From assembly GCF_000165425.1 (NCBI RefSeq), contig NW_001799055.1:251804-315803 (forward strand): DNA of 64,000 nt, read 5' to 3'. Origin of the DNA: Paramecium tetraurelia. Lineage: Eukaryota > Ciliophora > Oligohymenophorea > Peniculida > Parameciidae. Position 1 is the first letter of the stretch. Each line of letters begins with the position of its first letter. The notes beneath the pieces were generated by a model. The model searched no databases, was not told the origin of the DNA, and worked only from the letters and a program-made list of their open reading frames with translations. The translations under genes were made by a program, and so were the position numbers. Below, in pieces: positions 24,563 to 37,070 of this stretch.

Positions 24563-27528
24563 ATGCAATATCTTCAACCTGTTCTTTGTACAGAATAGCC
24601 AGCTGAAGAATCAATATTGCTTTAATTCAATTAATCATCTCAAGCAAAGGCAGCATTACAAAGTCCAATTTTGCAAAACGAAAATTACTTCATTAATTCG
24701 GCTAATAAGGACTTAATCAAACTTCATGACACGTAACCATGTTTATTATACTGTATTAGTATAGCAATAAAGGAAAAGGCAGGGTCATCGTTGATCCAAT
24801 ACTTTCATATAAGACATTTTATTCATTCAATTATGAAGAAGCGAAAATACTTGACAAAGTTTTCGAGAATTCATTTTAACCTAATAAATGATAGCGCTTC
24901 ATTTTTCAATCTAAAATTACTAAAATAAAATGCCTTGTCGTTGAAACCAATTTCTTAGACAATTTAATAAACAATGAGATAAAACACGAGAAGCCTAAAG
25001 AAAAAGAATGAGTGTTGGAATAAGATAGCTTAATCATGTGAAAAGTGCTTAAATATGATACCCTTAGTATATCCGGATGATAAATTAAAAGTGAGATGGG
25101 ATTGCATTTTAGTCTTGCCTCGTTTTTATTTTATGTGTATAATCCCGGTTGATTTGGCTTGGACTAAAGAGCAAGTATTGTTTGGCTATGCTTTCATTCC
25201 AACTCTGATATCTTTAGGACTAATTATCATAGATTTCTTCTTTGGTTTTGCCTGTAGTTATTATGAAGATGGACAAGTAATGGTAGATAGAAAAAAAGTG
25301 TTCTTGCATAATCTCACAAAATCATATGGAATTGAATTAGCATCAACTGTGGTTTTGATTATCTTCTTAATCTTCCAGGTTGGCTATGATTAATAGGTCG
25401 ATATCTCAAAAGACATATACTACTTACTATTATTATTTTCCTTAGTGTAGTACAGAAACATAATGAAGATACGAGAACAATTGGAGGAAGCTTTAAATCT
25501 TTCAGAATATGGCAGTTCCATTGTAGAGCTCGTCAAATTGTTGTGTTTGGTCTGTTACGTTATTCATATTTTTGGCTGTTTATGGTTTTGGGTATTTTTT
25601 ATTGGTCATAACAAAAGGTTGGATATTACGGTTCGACATACTTAAACGAGGGTTGGCTGGTTGGATAAGAAGTTGTAACGGCAAATTTTGGTACCCAATA
25701 CTTAAGAGCCATTTACTTTTCTACCGTTACTATGTTCACAGTTGGATACGGAGATATAACTCCAAAGACTGAACCTGAATACATACTGGCAATTATCTTT
25801 ATGATGGTCAGTAGCATTCAATTATCATACAGTGTGAGCACTGTGGGGGCTGTTCTTGAGAAAATCACATCCTTTAAGGAGATTAAATAAAAAAAACTTA
25901 GTATTATAAATAATTTCATGGAGAAAAAATAAATAAACTCCAAACTGTAATTTTAAGTAAGACAATATTTGAACTATTATTGGAACAAGCAATAAGACGA
26001 AGAGACTTAGGCTGAATAAACAATCATAGATTAATTGAGTCAAACTCTAAAAGAAAAATTAACCTATGAAGCCAATTCTAGGATTCTAAATTAATGTCGA
26101 TTTATCAAAGATAATTTTTCGGATAAATTCTAAAAGAAATTAGTTGAAAAGATAAGTTCTCAGTATTTACAGCCAGAAAACATTATAGAATTTTAGAAGT
26201 TTTTCAAAAGAATCAAAAAAATTGAGAAAACTGAATTTTAATGTTTATGCTTCATCGAGATGGGAAAAGTTGAATCATTTATTGAAGATCCCAACACCTA
26301 AAATGTTATTGCTTCAAATATCACTAATTATTTATAAGGAAAATGCTTCAATGAAATATCATTTCTTACTGGATAAGATTTTAAGGAAAAATTCAAAACT
26401 GTAGAATTTACCAAATTACTTATTCTATCAAGAAGAGATTTTCTAGCCACAATGAAAGATTTCCCTCAAGACTTTGAAAAATATAAAGAACTTGTAGACG
26501 ATTTTAACATAAACAAAGAAATGTCGATGTTAAAAATTTAATGTCAATCATGTGATTCATACAAACATTTAACTGTTGATTGTCCAATTGTCCATTTTGT
26601 TCCAGAAAGAGAGGTTATTATTAAAAGATCTGCTTATTCATAATTCTAATAAAGAAGGCACATAAAGAGATCCAGAACCAGAACCAAACCAACTATCAAG
26701 ATTCAAAGATTAGTGGCCATGCAAGCGAACAAAATGTACAATTAAGTTACCATCGATCCAACCTATTGCAATATCTATGAAATTCCAGATGAGCAAATAT
26801 TTACAGGGGCTGAAGAACCATAACTGTTAAATCAAAATCCTTAACATGTTTAGATACAAATAATAGGTTCTTAAGCCAATAGCTTCGTTTAAAATTCTAT
26901 ATCCGTTCTACCCCAATAACCAGAATCGCCTAAGCAAAAGAAAGGCTAAAAGACCTTTAATCATCTTAGTGCAAGAGCAATTAGACATAAAAGTAATCCC
27001 AAAAAACTATTTCGCTTGGGATTTAATGTGGTATCAGGTGCAAGGTTTTGGTCTAAAGTAACGAAGATCAGGAAAAATAGTTCATTATCATTAGAGAATA
27101 TGAATAAGGAATTGCAATTAAGAAGGACATTGATAAATGACTAAATGGATTTAGTACCCAAATCCATTTTGGATGATATGTTCTTTGCAGAATAACTGTT
27201 TTAATAACTTCTGACGCAGTAGCAAGTTGAAGATTAATTCGATTAAGTAAGAGAATGCAAACGGTACAAACCTTAAGATAACCTAAACTAACAACTCTGT
27301 AAATAGGATTTGATAAATGAAAAGTGTTCACCTAATGAATTGGCTTTCTTCCAAAAGATTAGAGAAAAATTGTCATAGTTTATGTGTTTCCCGCATCAGT
27401 ATATTTTGAGATACAAATATCCCTTATCTATATCATCTAAAATTGGGTTAGTGGTAGATGTCAGGAAAATTAAAAGGTAAAGCAAAAGTAAATCCAAGAT
27501 TGGGAAGTCTATGACGGGAAAGAGATGA
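24563..27528 (+). CDS. Ciliate K+ channel with degenerate CNBD and zinc knuckle, tandem copy A
   Basis: 971 residues; introns 24741-24764 (24 nt) and 25592-25617 (26 nt); the spliced length is a multiple of three. Six TM helices: S1 begins near KVRWDCILVLPRFYF, and S5 ends FGCLWFWV just before intron 2. The pore reads TVTMFTVGYGDITP (about 25722-25763). S6 is followed by a C-linker (QVRQYLNYYW). The CNBD-like fold reads NEISFLTGQDF...TVEFTKLLIL and lacks the Gly-Glu and Arg that bind cyclic nucleotide phosphate, so ligand binding is unlikely. It is followed directly by CQSCDSYKHLTVDCP, a perfect C-x2-C-x4-H-x4-C zinc-knuckle pattern, and then about 300 hydrophilic residues. S4 has few basic residues (QYRNIMKIREQLEEAL). 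Paralogue of the next gene. Confidence 0.93.
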
Positions 27529-27608
27529 TATATTATAAAATTAAAATAACATCAATGTGTATATTTTAAAAAAGGAAATATATTATATATTATAAATATA
27601 TTAAAATT

Positions 27609-30295
27609 ATGAAACAAAGATTGGCACTCCCTTTTGCTTTTGAAGCTAAATTGCTATCAGAACAAAATGAGTCTAATTTGCTTAGTAGTAAAATTCAAAA
27701 TAGCAAATTAATGTAGTATCGATCTGCTCAGTTTTAAGCTGATTTTTGGTGTTTACCTACTAATGATAAAAAATAATTAAACTACGAAAAGAAAAACGAT
27801 TTCATAAGGAGGTTTATTGATAATATGCTTGATCACATTCGAAAAGTCAAGAAATTAACCAACTTTCACATATCACTAATTGGCGACTAAGGAGCCTCTG
27901 AAGAGGTTTTTGTAAAAAGGAAATCTTCTACGCTTCATCATTTAAATTAGTAACAATTGAAGTTTTTTTAAAATGTTAAAAAATCCATAATTATTTAATT
28001 AGAAAAGTTACCACTTATACACCCTGGTTAATACATTAAAGTGATTTGGGATATTATTGCTGTGACTGCTCGTTTATACTTTTTATATATAATCCCTATA
28101 GACTTGGCATGGGTTAATCAACAATTTATATTCCATGACTTGAGCTACATTTCAATAACATTTTTACTTATATTGGTTTTTGATTTGCTATTGAGTTTGA
28201 ATACTATATATTTTTAAAACGGAGAGGCAGTGGAATCTAGAGTTCATATAATAAAAAATAGCTTGTATAATACTTACGGATTGCAATGGCTCTCAGTGTT
28301 TTAATTATTAATTTATTTCGTTATTTCAGCTTTTACGGATATTTCGTTGGATATTTCCAATAATATATTTAATATAGGTTTACTTATATTTTTAGTTCAC
28401 CATAAGACAATTATCAACTATGCCACTAATTACGAAGAAGGTTTGAATTTGTCAAAGCAAACCTCAACGATATTAGCCTTACTAAAATTGATAGCATTTC
28501 TATTCTATGTGATTCATTTATTTTCCTGTTTTTGGTTTTGGGTAATCCTATTCACTAATGATTTTAGGTTGGTAGATATAGCATAGATAATTATGAAGGG
28601 AAGAGTTGGCTAGTCTCTACTAACATGCTTGAATAGACTTTTAATACTCAATATCTTCAAGCTTTCTATTATACCGCTGTTACGATGTTTACAGTTGGTT
28701 ATGGAGATGTAACGCCATAGTCCAATATTGAAAAAATAGTTTCAGTTATTTTAATTATGATATCAAGCATCCAATTACCATATAGCATTAACACTGTTGG
28801 TACAATTATAACAGAAATTTCTGCGTTTTCAGAAGAAAAAAAAAGAAAATTAAGAATCATTAACTCATATATGAATAAAACTTCCTTGTCCTCTGGTCTA
28901 TAAGTTTAAGTAAGGAAATATCTTTCTTATTATTGGGAAAATAAAGTCGTTTCTTAATCTGAGGAGGAAAAAGAAATTATAGATTCCTTATCTGAATTCC
29001 TAAGACAATAATTGATTAATGAAGCTCATCAAAATATTTTTGACTAATGTACTTTGTTTCGGATACCTTTTACTGAATAATTCAAAAAGCAATTAATCAA
29101 AGAGGTTGAAGAGGTTCTCTTATCTCCAGAATAGGATTTGAAATAATCCAACGATATCTTATTGTATTATATAGAGGAAGGCTCTGTATAAATATGTTTA
29201 TAATAAGGAAGAAAAATAAACCTAGGGATAGTTAACAAAGGAGCTTCTATTGGAATGAAAAATTTTATTACAGGCACTGAGTCTCTTGAAACTTTGAAGA
29301 GTGTTGGATTCACAAAAGCTATGTTACTCAAAAGAAGGTGCTTTTTAAAGATATTGCAAGATCATCCTGAAGACTATGAATTATTTTGTTCCATTAGAGA
29401 CAAATTAATATTTCAAAAGGATGATCAATATTTTAATGTGAAATGCTTTTCTTGTGGAAAAGAATCTCACAAATTAATTGAATGTCCTTTGATTAAATTT
29501 ATACCAGATAAAGAATTCATAATTAAACAATATTTATATCCTAAAGCTTAAGAAAGAGTAGAATTTGCAAGAACCAGAAGGAAGGTTTAAAGTTTAAATC
29601 AAAATAGAAAAAAGTTAGAATAGTGCGCACTATTAATTTAGAAGGACAATCCCTAATTATTTTAATTATATAGATTCGATAATATTTTGAATATAGATGA
29701 AGAATAGTTAAAGCAATACATAAAAAGGTCTAATACAATCCAAAATATAAATACTCATAAACCAAAAATTAAAAAGAAAATTATCTCTGCTTTTGAATAA
29801 AATCAAGATCCGATAAAGAAAAAATTTAGATAATTAGTAAATAAATTAATTTCGATAAATAAAATATACCCTTATTTTTTAATATAAACGTATGTAGAAT
29901 TTGAAAAAATGATTGAATAAAGATCTATTTCATTAACTCTATAGATTTTGGAATAAAGATTAAAAAATATCCATTAATTAGATAATAAACGATTTGATAT
30001 CTACCTAAGTGATATCAACTTTATCATCTCCAAGTTATCCAATAAAACATATATAGACGATTAAGAATTTGAAAGTCCTCAAAGTTATAAATATTATTTT
30101 AGGAAAGATAATTTTTCAATTGTCAAATAGAAGAATTTTTTATAAAATCTAAATGTTTTGAAAAAATTTATACATTATGTTCAATACCCAGGGGATTTAA
30201 TTTAGAGATTCAATTTAACTCAAATCGGAATGTTGTTAGTGGTAAATAAGAGAAGACAAAACTTTTGTCTATCAGCAGTTTAGCCAATTAAGTGA
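27609..30295 (+). CDS. Ciliate K+ channel with degenerate CNBD and zinc knuckle, tandem copy B
   Basis: 886 residues; one 26-nt intron (28542-28567) at exactly the site of intron 2 in copy A, after the shared FWFW. The spliced length is a multiple of three. TM layout is as in copy A (YFLYIIPIDLAWVNQQF in S1). The pore is TAVTMFTVGYGDVTP. S4 is even poorer in charge (FLVHHKTIINYATNYEEG), so voltage sensing is doubtful. The CNBD-like region (GIVNKGASIGMKNFI) lacks the cyclic-nucleotide cassette. It is followed by CFSCGKESHKLIECP, again C-x2-C-x4-H-x4-C. The hydrophilic tail is shorter and different from copy A. It starts 80 bp after the stop of copy A, so the pair is a local tandem duplication that has diverged. 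Confidence 0.93.
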
Positions 30296-30546
30296 ATTAA
30301 TATTTCAAAATTAATATAATTGTTTTTCTCAAGATTTTGGTCTTATAAAATGTACAACCTTTTTAGTTAAAAATATAAATTAATACGATTACATACCTAA
30401 GTTAGTTTAAGGTTAAAATAATTTAGACTATTAATTAGGAATAAATGGGATTAACATTCTAATTCAAAAAATTAAATTTATTTATATAGTAATACATTAC
30501 AAATAGTAGATTTAAAATATATTAGGTTTATAAAGTATTGTATTGA

Positions 30547-33500
30547 TCATTATTTTTTTCTTGCACTTAATAATGTACCCTATTGATATTCATTTTATAA
30601 AGATAGATCATATTAATTTCTGTATATTGGCAATTATTCTTATTCATAAATTTCTTAACTTTGTTGAGTAGTTTAATGTTTTATTTATCCAAAATATTCT
30701 GTTGGATCAATGATTCGTTCATTTAAACTAACTTTTTAGTTATACTTGTTCTTATGTTTGATTTTAACATTTTTTTTGAAATTGTTCTTTATTTAACTTT
30801 TAGGACTACTCCTTATACTACTGCTATACTGCATTTGATTCAAAGTATTAGTGAACATCATTTAGGATAACTATTTGCTCTGTTGATTTGATGTCAAATT
30901 CTCAGAATCAGACATTTCATCCTCATAATCATAACAATTGAAACTAATGTAATTACAATATAGAATACTTTTGTCTACTGACTTTATCATTTTAAATGCT
31001 TATTTCATCACTGTCTGAAAATTTGCCTTCTTTTTCTATTTTGATAAACACTAATTTAGAGTAAGATTCCCAAGTTTTGAATAGGATTAAAACTGTCAAA
31101 TAATCATGTAAAATGTTGAAATTAGCTCTTAATTGTTTACTAGAACTAATGTTTGTTCTCTCTAATAATCTATTTTTTCTATAGTACATCAATCTCAACT
31201 ACATTTCATTATTGAATTATTTGATCTTGACAATCGAAGATTCAGTGCCTTCTTTGAATACTTCGTTGATAAAACATCTTCGAAATAGTTCATACATCAA
31301 TTAGTTATATTAAATATAGCCATAATGATCACTAGGATAGAAAAGATAAATACCATTTTAATTTGAATGAAGAAGCCAATTTAGCTACATCCCAGAGATT
31401 CTCTTCTTTGCTTCCTCCTAAAGGTTTGCCAATATCCAACAGAAACTTGCATAAGAACTTATAATTCATGGCTTGTCCTTGAGTTTCTGATGAGTATTTA
31501 CACCATACAGTCTTAATCTTATCCACATTTTCAACATATGTTTGAATAAGCGAATTTTGCAATTAAAAGAATTGTTCAAATTGTTCTATAAGACCAAGTA
31601 CAAAGAGATTGAGCAAAACATAATTTGACAAGAGCATGAACAAAAAGAAAAAATATTAATTATTAACACTACCACAATATTTGGGGTCTTCTAAACACAA
31701 AGGATTATGTTACATAGTATCTGTCATTATTGTCCTCCAATCATCTCCAGAAGCGCATTTAAACAAAGCAAGAAGAGCCTAAGCTACATTTTGAAAATTG
31801 ATTTGATCATCCATCACAGCTCCACCATCAATCTCACCATACAATTAGCATCCAATCAATGCAAAAATGAGCATTGCTATCATTAGGATTGTAAAGATCT
31901 TGCCTAAAAAAGGCAACGCAAATACCATCACTCTCATCAATCTTTACAAATTGATAAGTCCTTAGAAGATCAAAATCACTCTTAGACTTCTCAAAGAGAA
32001 AAACAATCTCAATAATTGATATCCATTATCATAAGGTGTTGATTTATAATAGATCATAATCCAATCGATCGAATAATCTGCTATAAAATCTATTATTGAT
32101 ACTATTATTAAAAAGAAATAAAATCTTCTCCAATAATTATCGAAAAATCTACCAATACCCAAAGCCAAAAATAGCAAAATCACCCAGATCACATATAACA
32201 CAGTCAAAGCATTATGGATATTATTGACTGATCTAAAGTACTCTTCACTCATATCTGATTCAAACAATAACAGAATTATCAAGTCCAATATCAAAAACAA
32301 ATACATACAAATTAACAAATATGTATTGTTAGTAATATCTGATGCCAATTTTCTAATACCATTTGTAGGAGGAGAACTGAATATTGGAAAATCTTTAATT
32401 ATAATTGATGCAATTTCTTAGAATTCCTTCTAAGACTGAGTCTCATCTGTCATCTCTATTTTTTATTAATTTTCTTTCAAATTTGAATACAATACTCCTG
32501 TGAATAAACTCAAAAAGAACATTGAACCTATGAAAACAAATATGATAAAAAAGAAGTAAGTGTATACATAACTATTGAATGCCTCTGGTCCAATACTTGC
32601 TAATTAACTGTTTTCAGCGATTTAATATATTTCTCCCCAGCCATCTAATGTTGATGTTACAAATAATGAGGGTATTGCAACTGTTATATTATCAAAATTA
32701 TGTTTGTAGTTAATCCAATGTCTATTTTCTCTTATACATTATTCATAATTAATTTTAAAATTCATTTTGTCATCACAAAATCCAAATTGTCCTTCATACA
32801 ATATAATAGCATATACTCCAAACATAATCCACACTGCTAACATTGTAATCAAAACATTTGTGATATCTACTAAAGAATACCCTAATGCAATTCTTAATTA
32901 AGTCAGCCAACTTATCCTAAATAACAATTTCATCGGTCTCAAATACCCTAAATACAAGCAAACATCAAAGATTGGAGCATAGTGATCTGAAGAATTGCTG
33001 AAGGTAATGAAATGTGAAATGATGTATATTACATCTAAAATTTACCACACTGACACAAAATATGATCCCTTATCTAAAAATAACCCTTTTGCTATAACAT
33101 TGATTATTATATCTAAAAACATTTGAATGTTGATTATTAACTGAATCTAATCACAAACTATATTGCTAGTATCCTCATAATCATAGTATGTATTCATTAT
33201 AAAAGTAACCAATGAAGTGTACAACACTAGATCCATAAAGTAAATATAAGTTTTAGATGTTGCTAATCTAGTGCATATCATTCTTAAATAATTAGTCTTT
33301 TCAAAAATGTAAAGAGAGGTTTAACATTCAATTCCTGTATATAGCTTTGGTGATTTATTGAGCAATTCCTTATTTAAAGATCCTAAGTTGATTAAACATA
33401 TATTTAGTACTTATTGATTTAAAAAAGTTGGTTATGAGACCAATCTTAGATTTTCCTTAAGTTTAAGTTTGTTCTAGCATAATATTAGTTTAAGATGCTT

Positions 33501-36500
33501 GTGGAGTCAAGATTGTCTAATATACTTATTGTTCTAATTCTTAATTGGAATTCTAAGTCAATTGAGCATTTTCTTCATGTACGTGTGTACTTTCAATTGA
33601 TTAGTCTAGATACTTCCCAAAACCATCAAGTAGAATAGCCATAAATAGACCATAAGTTAAATAATTCAATATGATAACCATCGAATAAGAATATATTACT
33701 GCGAAAGTGTAATTAATATCACTTCCCATTACATACACTCCATACCAATCATCATTGGTCATTATGTTAAATATTGTCATGAATGCTTTAAATATGTTAT
33801 CATATGAATGCAATTGTCCTAAAGAATCAGCCTAATCAAACTTACCTGCATACATCTCCATTCCAACCAAAGCATACATAAAAATCACTAAAAACATCAA
33901 AAATGTCAAATAAATGTATTGTTTGAAAGTCATTGATGCTATGTGTCCTATTTTAACAGCCATCGCATTGTATTTTAGACACCGATAAAATAACAAACAT
34001 TTTGTACCTCTAATCAATCTCAAGTTTTATTATCCCAAACCAATTAACAGATTCTTAATAGTTAATTCAACTATATTCAATATAACAATTGCTGCTTAAA
34101 GTAAGTAATTAGGATTGCTGGTAAAATTTTTTATTGAGATTGATATCAATCTTAGAATCAATTCAAAGGATAGTATGATAGTTGAAACGTTTTCAACTGA
34201 ATGGATTGTAGTAGAATCTACAATATTCCATAATGCCAAAAATGTAAAATTTATGAAAATAATCAAGTCAAAAAATGTTTGACTAGTTGAACTTGTAATT
34301 ATAACATTGGTATGTTTGTTAAAATTTAGAACCATTCCTTTGAGACCTTTCATCCAAATTAGGATGTCCTTTCTGTTGAGTTGAAGGAAAATTTGACTAA
34401 ACATCTAATAGTTTTTTGTATTTAGAGTTAATACGTCTTTACCTGACCAATTGCTTGAAGTGATCAGCTTTCCATTTTAAACTTCTTTCTCTCTTATTTT
34501 TCTATATTTAAATTGATTACTTGTTTAATTATCTTTGATAATTGGGATTTTCAAATTAATTTTATCACGAATTTCTTTATATGAAAGATAATAACCCTAC
34601 ACATAAACAGCCTATTCACCATTTATAATTTTTATAAATTTCTTTGATTTTTTTTTAATTGATGTATTCTTTTCAAAACAAAAATTCAGTTTTTATTCAG
34701 GAGATCTTTCAAAATCATCACAAGAATTTTTGCTTGTTTCTTATTCTTTTTCATCCTCTATTTTGATGGTAGTATTCCATTTATTACTTTTCTTTTATCT
34801 ATAAGGGAACTTATTCTTCTTAATTTCAATAGATCTTTGAGCCTATTTCTTTAACTTCTCTACTTAACCCTGCCAATCAGGATATTAATGCTTAAATTTA
34901 ATTTTTCTCATTTTTTCTGGATTGAATTTCTTTTCTTCTTACAATGCTAAATCAATTTCACTAATTTATTAAATTTAAATACATAAACTTTAACAAAATG
35001 TCATGTTAGCTTGAATAATTTTAATCTATTTATTAATTCACTTAAGATTATAGACATGAATATGATATATTTTACAACTTTTATAGAATTTCTAGTTCTA
35101 GAGGATCATCTGAATACTTTTTAATATTTATCTTTTGTTATTGGTATTTCAATACACGAAACTTAGTCAATAAAAAATTCTTGGTTGTAAATTACCTTAG
35201 TTTATTTTAAAAACTTAAATTCTCTACATTCTATGAAATATCATTTATTTCTTACATATTAGTTATTTAATTTTCTCTATGCAGCTGATAAGGTTCTAGC
35301 TTCAATTATTGTTTTATTCATCTAAGCTTCTGATTCCAAATTCCAACTTAAAACAGATCTTCTCTAAAAAGACTCTCGATATTTTTGAATCGTAGCAAAA
35401 AACCCAATATCTCTTAAAAATGCTACATCAAAGACATTTATTAACTCTCTCTCTGGATATTCTTGATTATCTTTAATCAATTTCTCAATCCTAGCTTTTT
35501 CCTATTGCTTTTCGCTTTCTTCAGCAGCCTCTGAATAATGAGTCTTCAACACAGCTATAACCAAATTAAAACCAAAAAAACCACCCACAAATATAATCAA
35601 CAAATAGTAGACCCAAATCCAAGGATGAAATATTCTCATAGTAAAAAACATCACCCAACTCCAATCATCCATTGTTATAGTTCTTAAAATCTGACCGTAT
35701 GAATATATCACATTATTAAATGATGTGGGCATTTTAGGGGTTTCCTCAGTGTACGTACATGTCATGCCATCTTGATAACACTAATTTTGATGACACTGAA
35801 TCCACCCATCTGTTTCATCACCATTGTCATATTCACATCGGAAATTAAATAATCCTTAAAATAGAAATACACCAAATATTGCAAAGAATAAGGAAAAGAG
35901 TCCAACTATCATCAAGGCTTCCAATAAAAATTTAATTGATTATTTCAAAGCCAATAACATAACTCCCAATCCTACAAATATATCTCCAAGATAAAAAAGA
36001 AGTGTAATCATTCTTAATGGTGAAATATCTATTATAAAAATCTCTGGATAATAAAGATTAATTGTAGTAGCAAATATCAATGTGAAATCATAAATATCCT
36101 AAATGTTTCGAAAGAATGCATTTTTTGTAAAAAAAAATCCTGAAACGAAGATTCTCATCAAAATTTCAATTATGAATAGTATAGTTACTGCCTATTCAAT
36201 TTCAAATGTGTCTTCTCTATGCTCTGTCTTAACAACTATAAATAAGCAAACATTAAATAATATTAGGATTGTCATAAGCATTTTGTATATTCTGGTATTC
36301 ATCATTCCCTTTGCTAAGATCGGAATCACTAACGAAATAAAAACAAGACATTTGCGAATCTGCAAAAATTTTACATTATCTTAGTATTTCTCAATATTAT
36401 AATTACATATACCTTTAATTCATAAAATAATCTGCTTAGACCCTATAGTGGTACTAATATAATATAGTATGGATCTTGAAAAGGATTTCGCTAGATTTGT

Positions 36501-37070
36501 TTCTCATATCTTTTGATTATCTTCTAGTAAGCTATTTCATTTTCCTGTGGTTCCTCTTGTTCTATAGCTAATAGTTTAGTAATTTCCAACAATTTGTCTC
36601 TATTCTGCAAATCTTACATCTCATAATCACACTGGGGATTGGCATTCAGGGATTTTACATTAAGATTCTCGATAAACTTTTTTGACGTTTTTCTTGATTC
36701 ATATGAAATATATTGAATGGTTAATATAGTTTCTTCGGAATAATCAGATGAATTTAAATTATACTCTTCACAACCCTCTAATTCTTTATCTTATTTTTTT
36801 CTACTTTTAAAAGCAAATAATTAACTTTTTTTATTTAACCAAAGAGGAGCGAGAATTCAAGGATGAATCTATTGATTCTTTTCTATTCTCCTTTTCTTAT
36901 TTAATCACTTTTTATGGAGATCCCTATTTTACTATTTGAGTGCCGGCTAATCAAAATGAAAAACATAGAATACATTAAAATTACTAAATAATGCTCTACT
37001 TTCTTTAAGCCAATTCTTTCGAAATTGTTTATCGTTTTTTGTTATTCCTGGGTTAGTGCTATTAATCCAT
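30547..37070 (-). CDS. Four-domain voltage-gated cation (CaV-like) channel alpha subunit, copy 1
   Basis: The start is ATG 37068-37070 (MDQQHQPRNNKKRQTISKEL) and the stop is at 30547-30549. Four homologous six-helix domains each have a P-loop in which an Asp sits where CaV channels have Glu: ITMDDWSW (35661-35675), MTNDDWYG (33745-33759), STLDGWGE (32637-32651) and ASGDDWRT (31737-31751). S4 segments carry fewer Arg than animal CaVs. After domain IV a cytoplasmic segment IKTVWCKYSSETQGQ...FLLDIGKPLGG matches the CaV post-IVS6 EF-hand/PLG region. Introns seen include 27 and 22 nt near the start and a 22-nt intron near 31350; others were not all mapped. It should be a membrane Ca2+-conducting pore; selectivity is inferred from family. 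Paralogue of the divergent gene at 38715. Confidence 0.88.
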
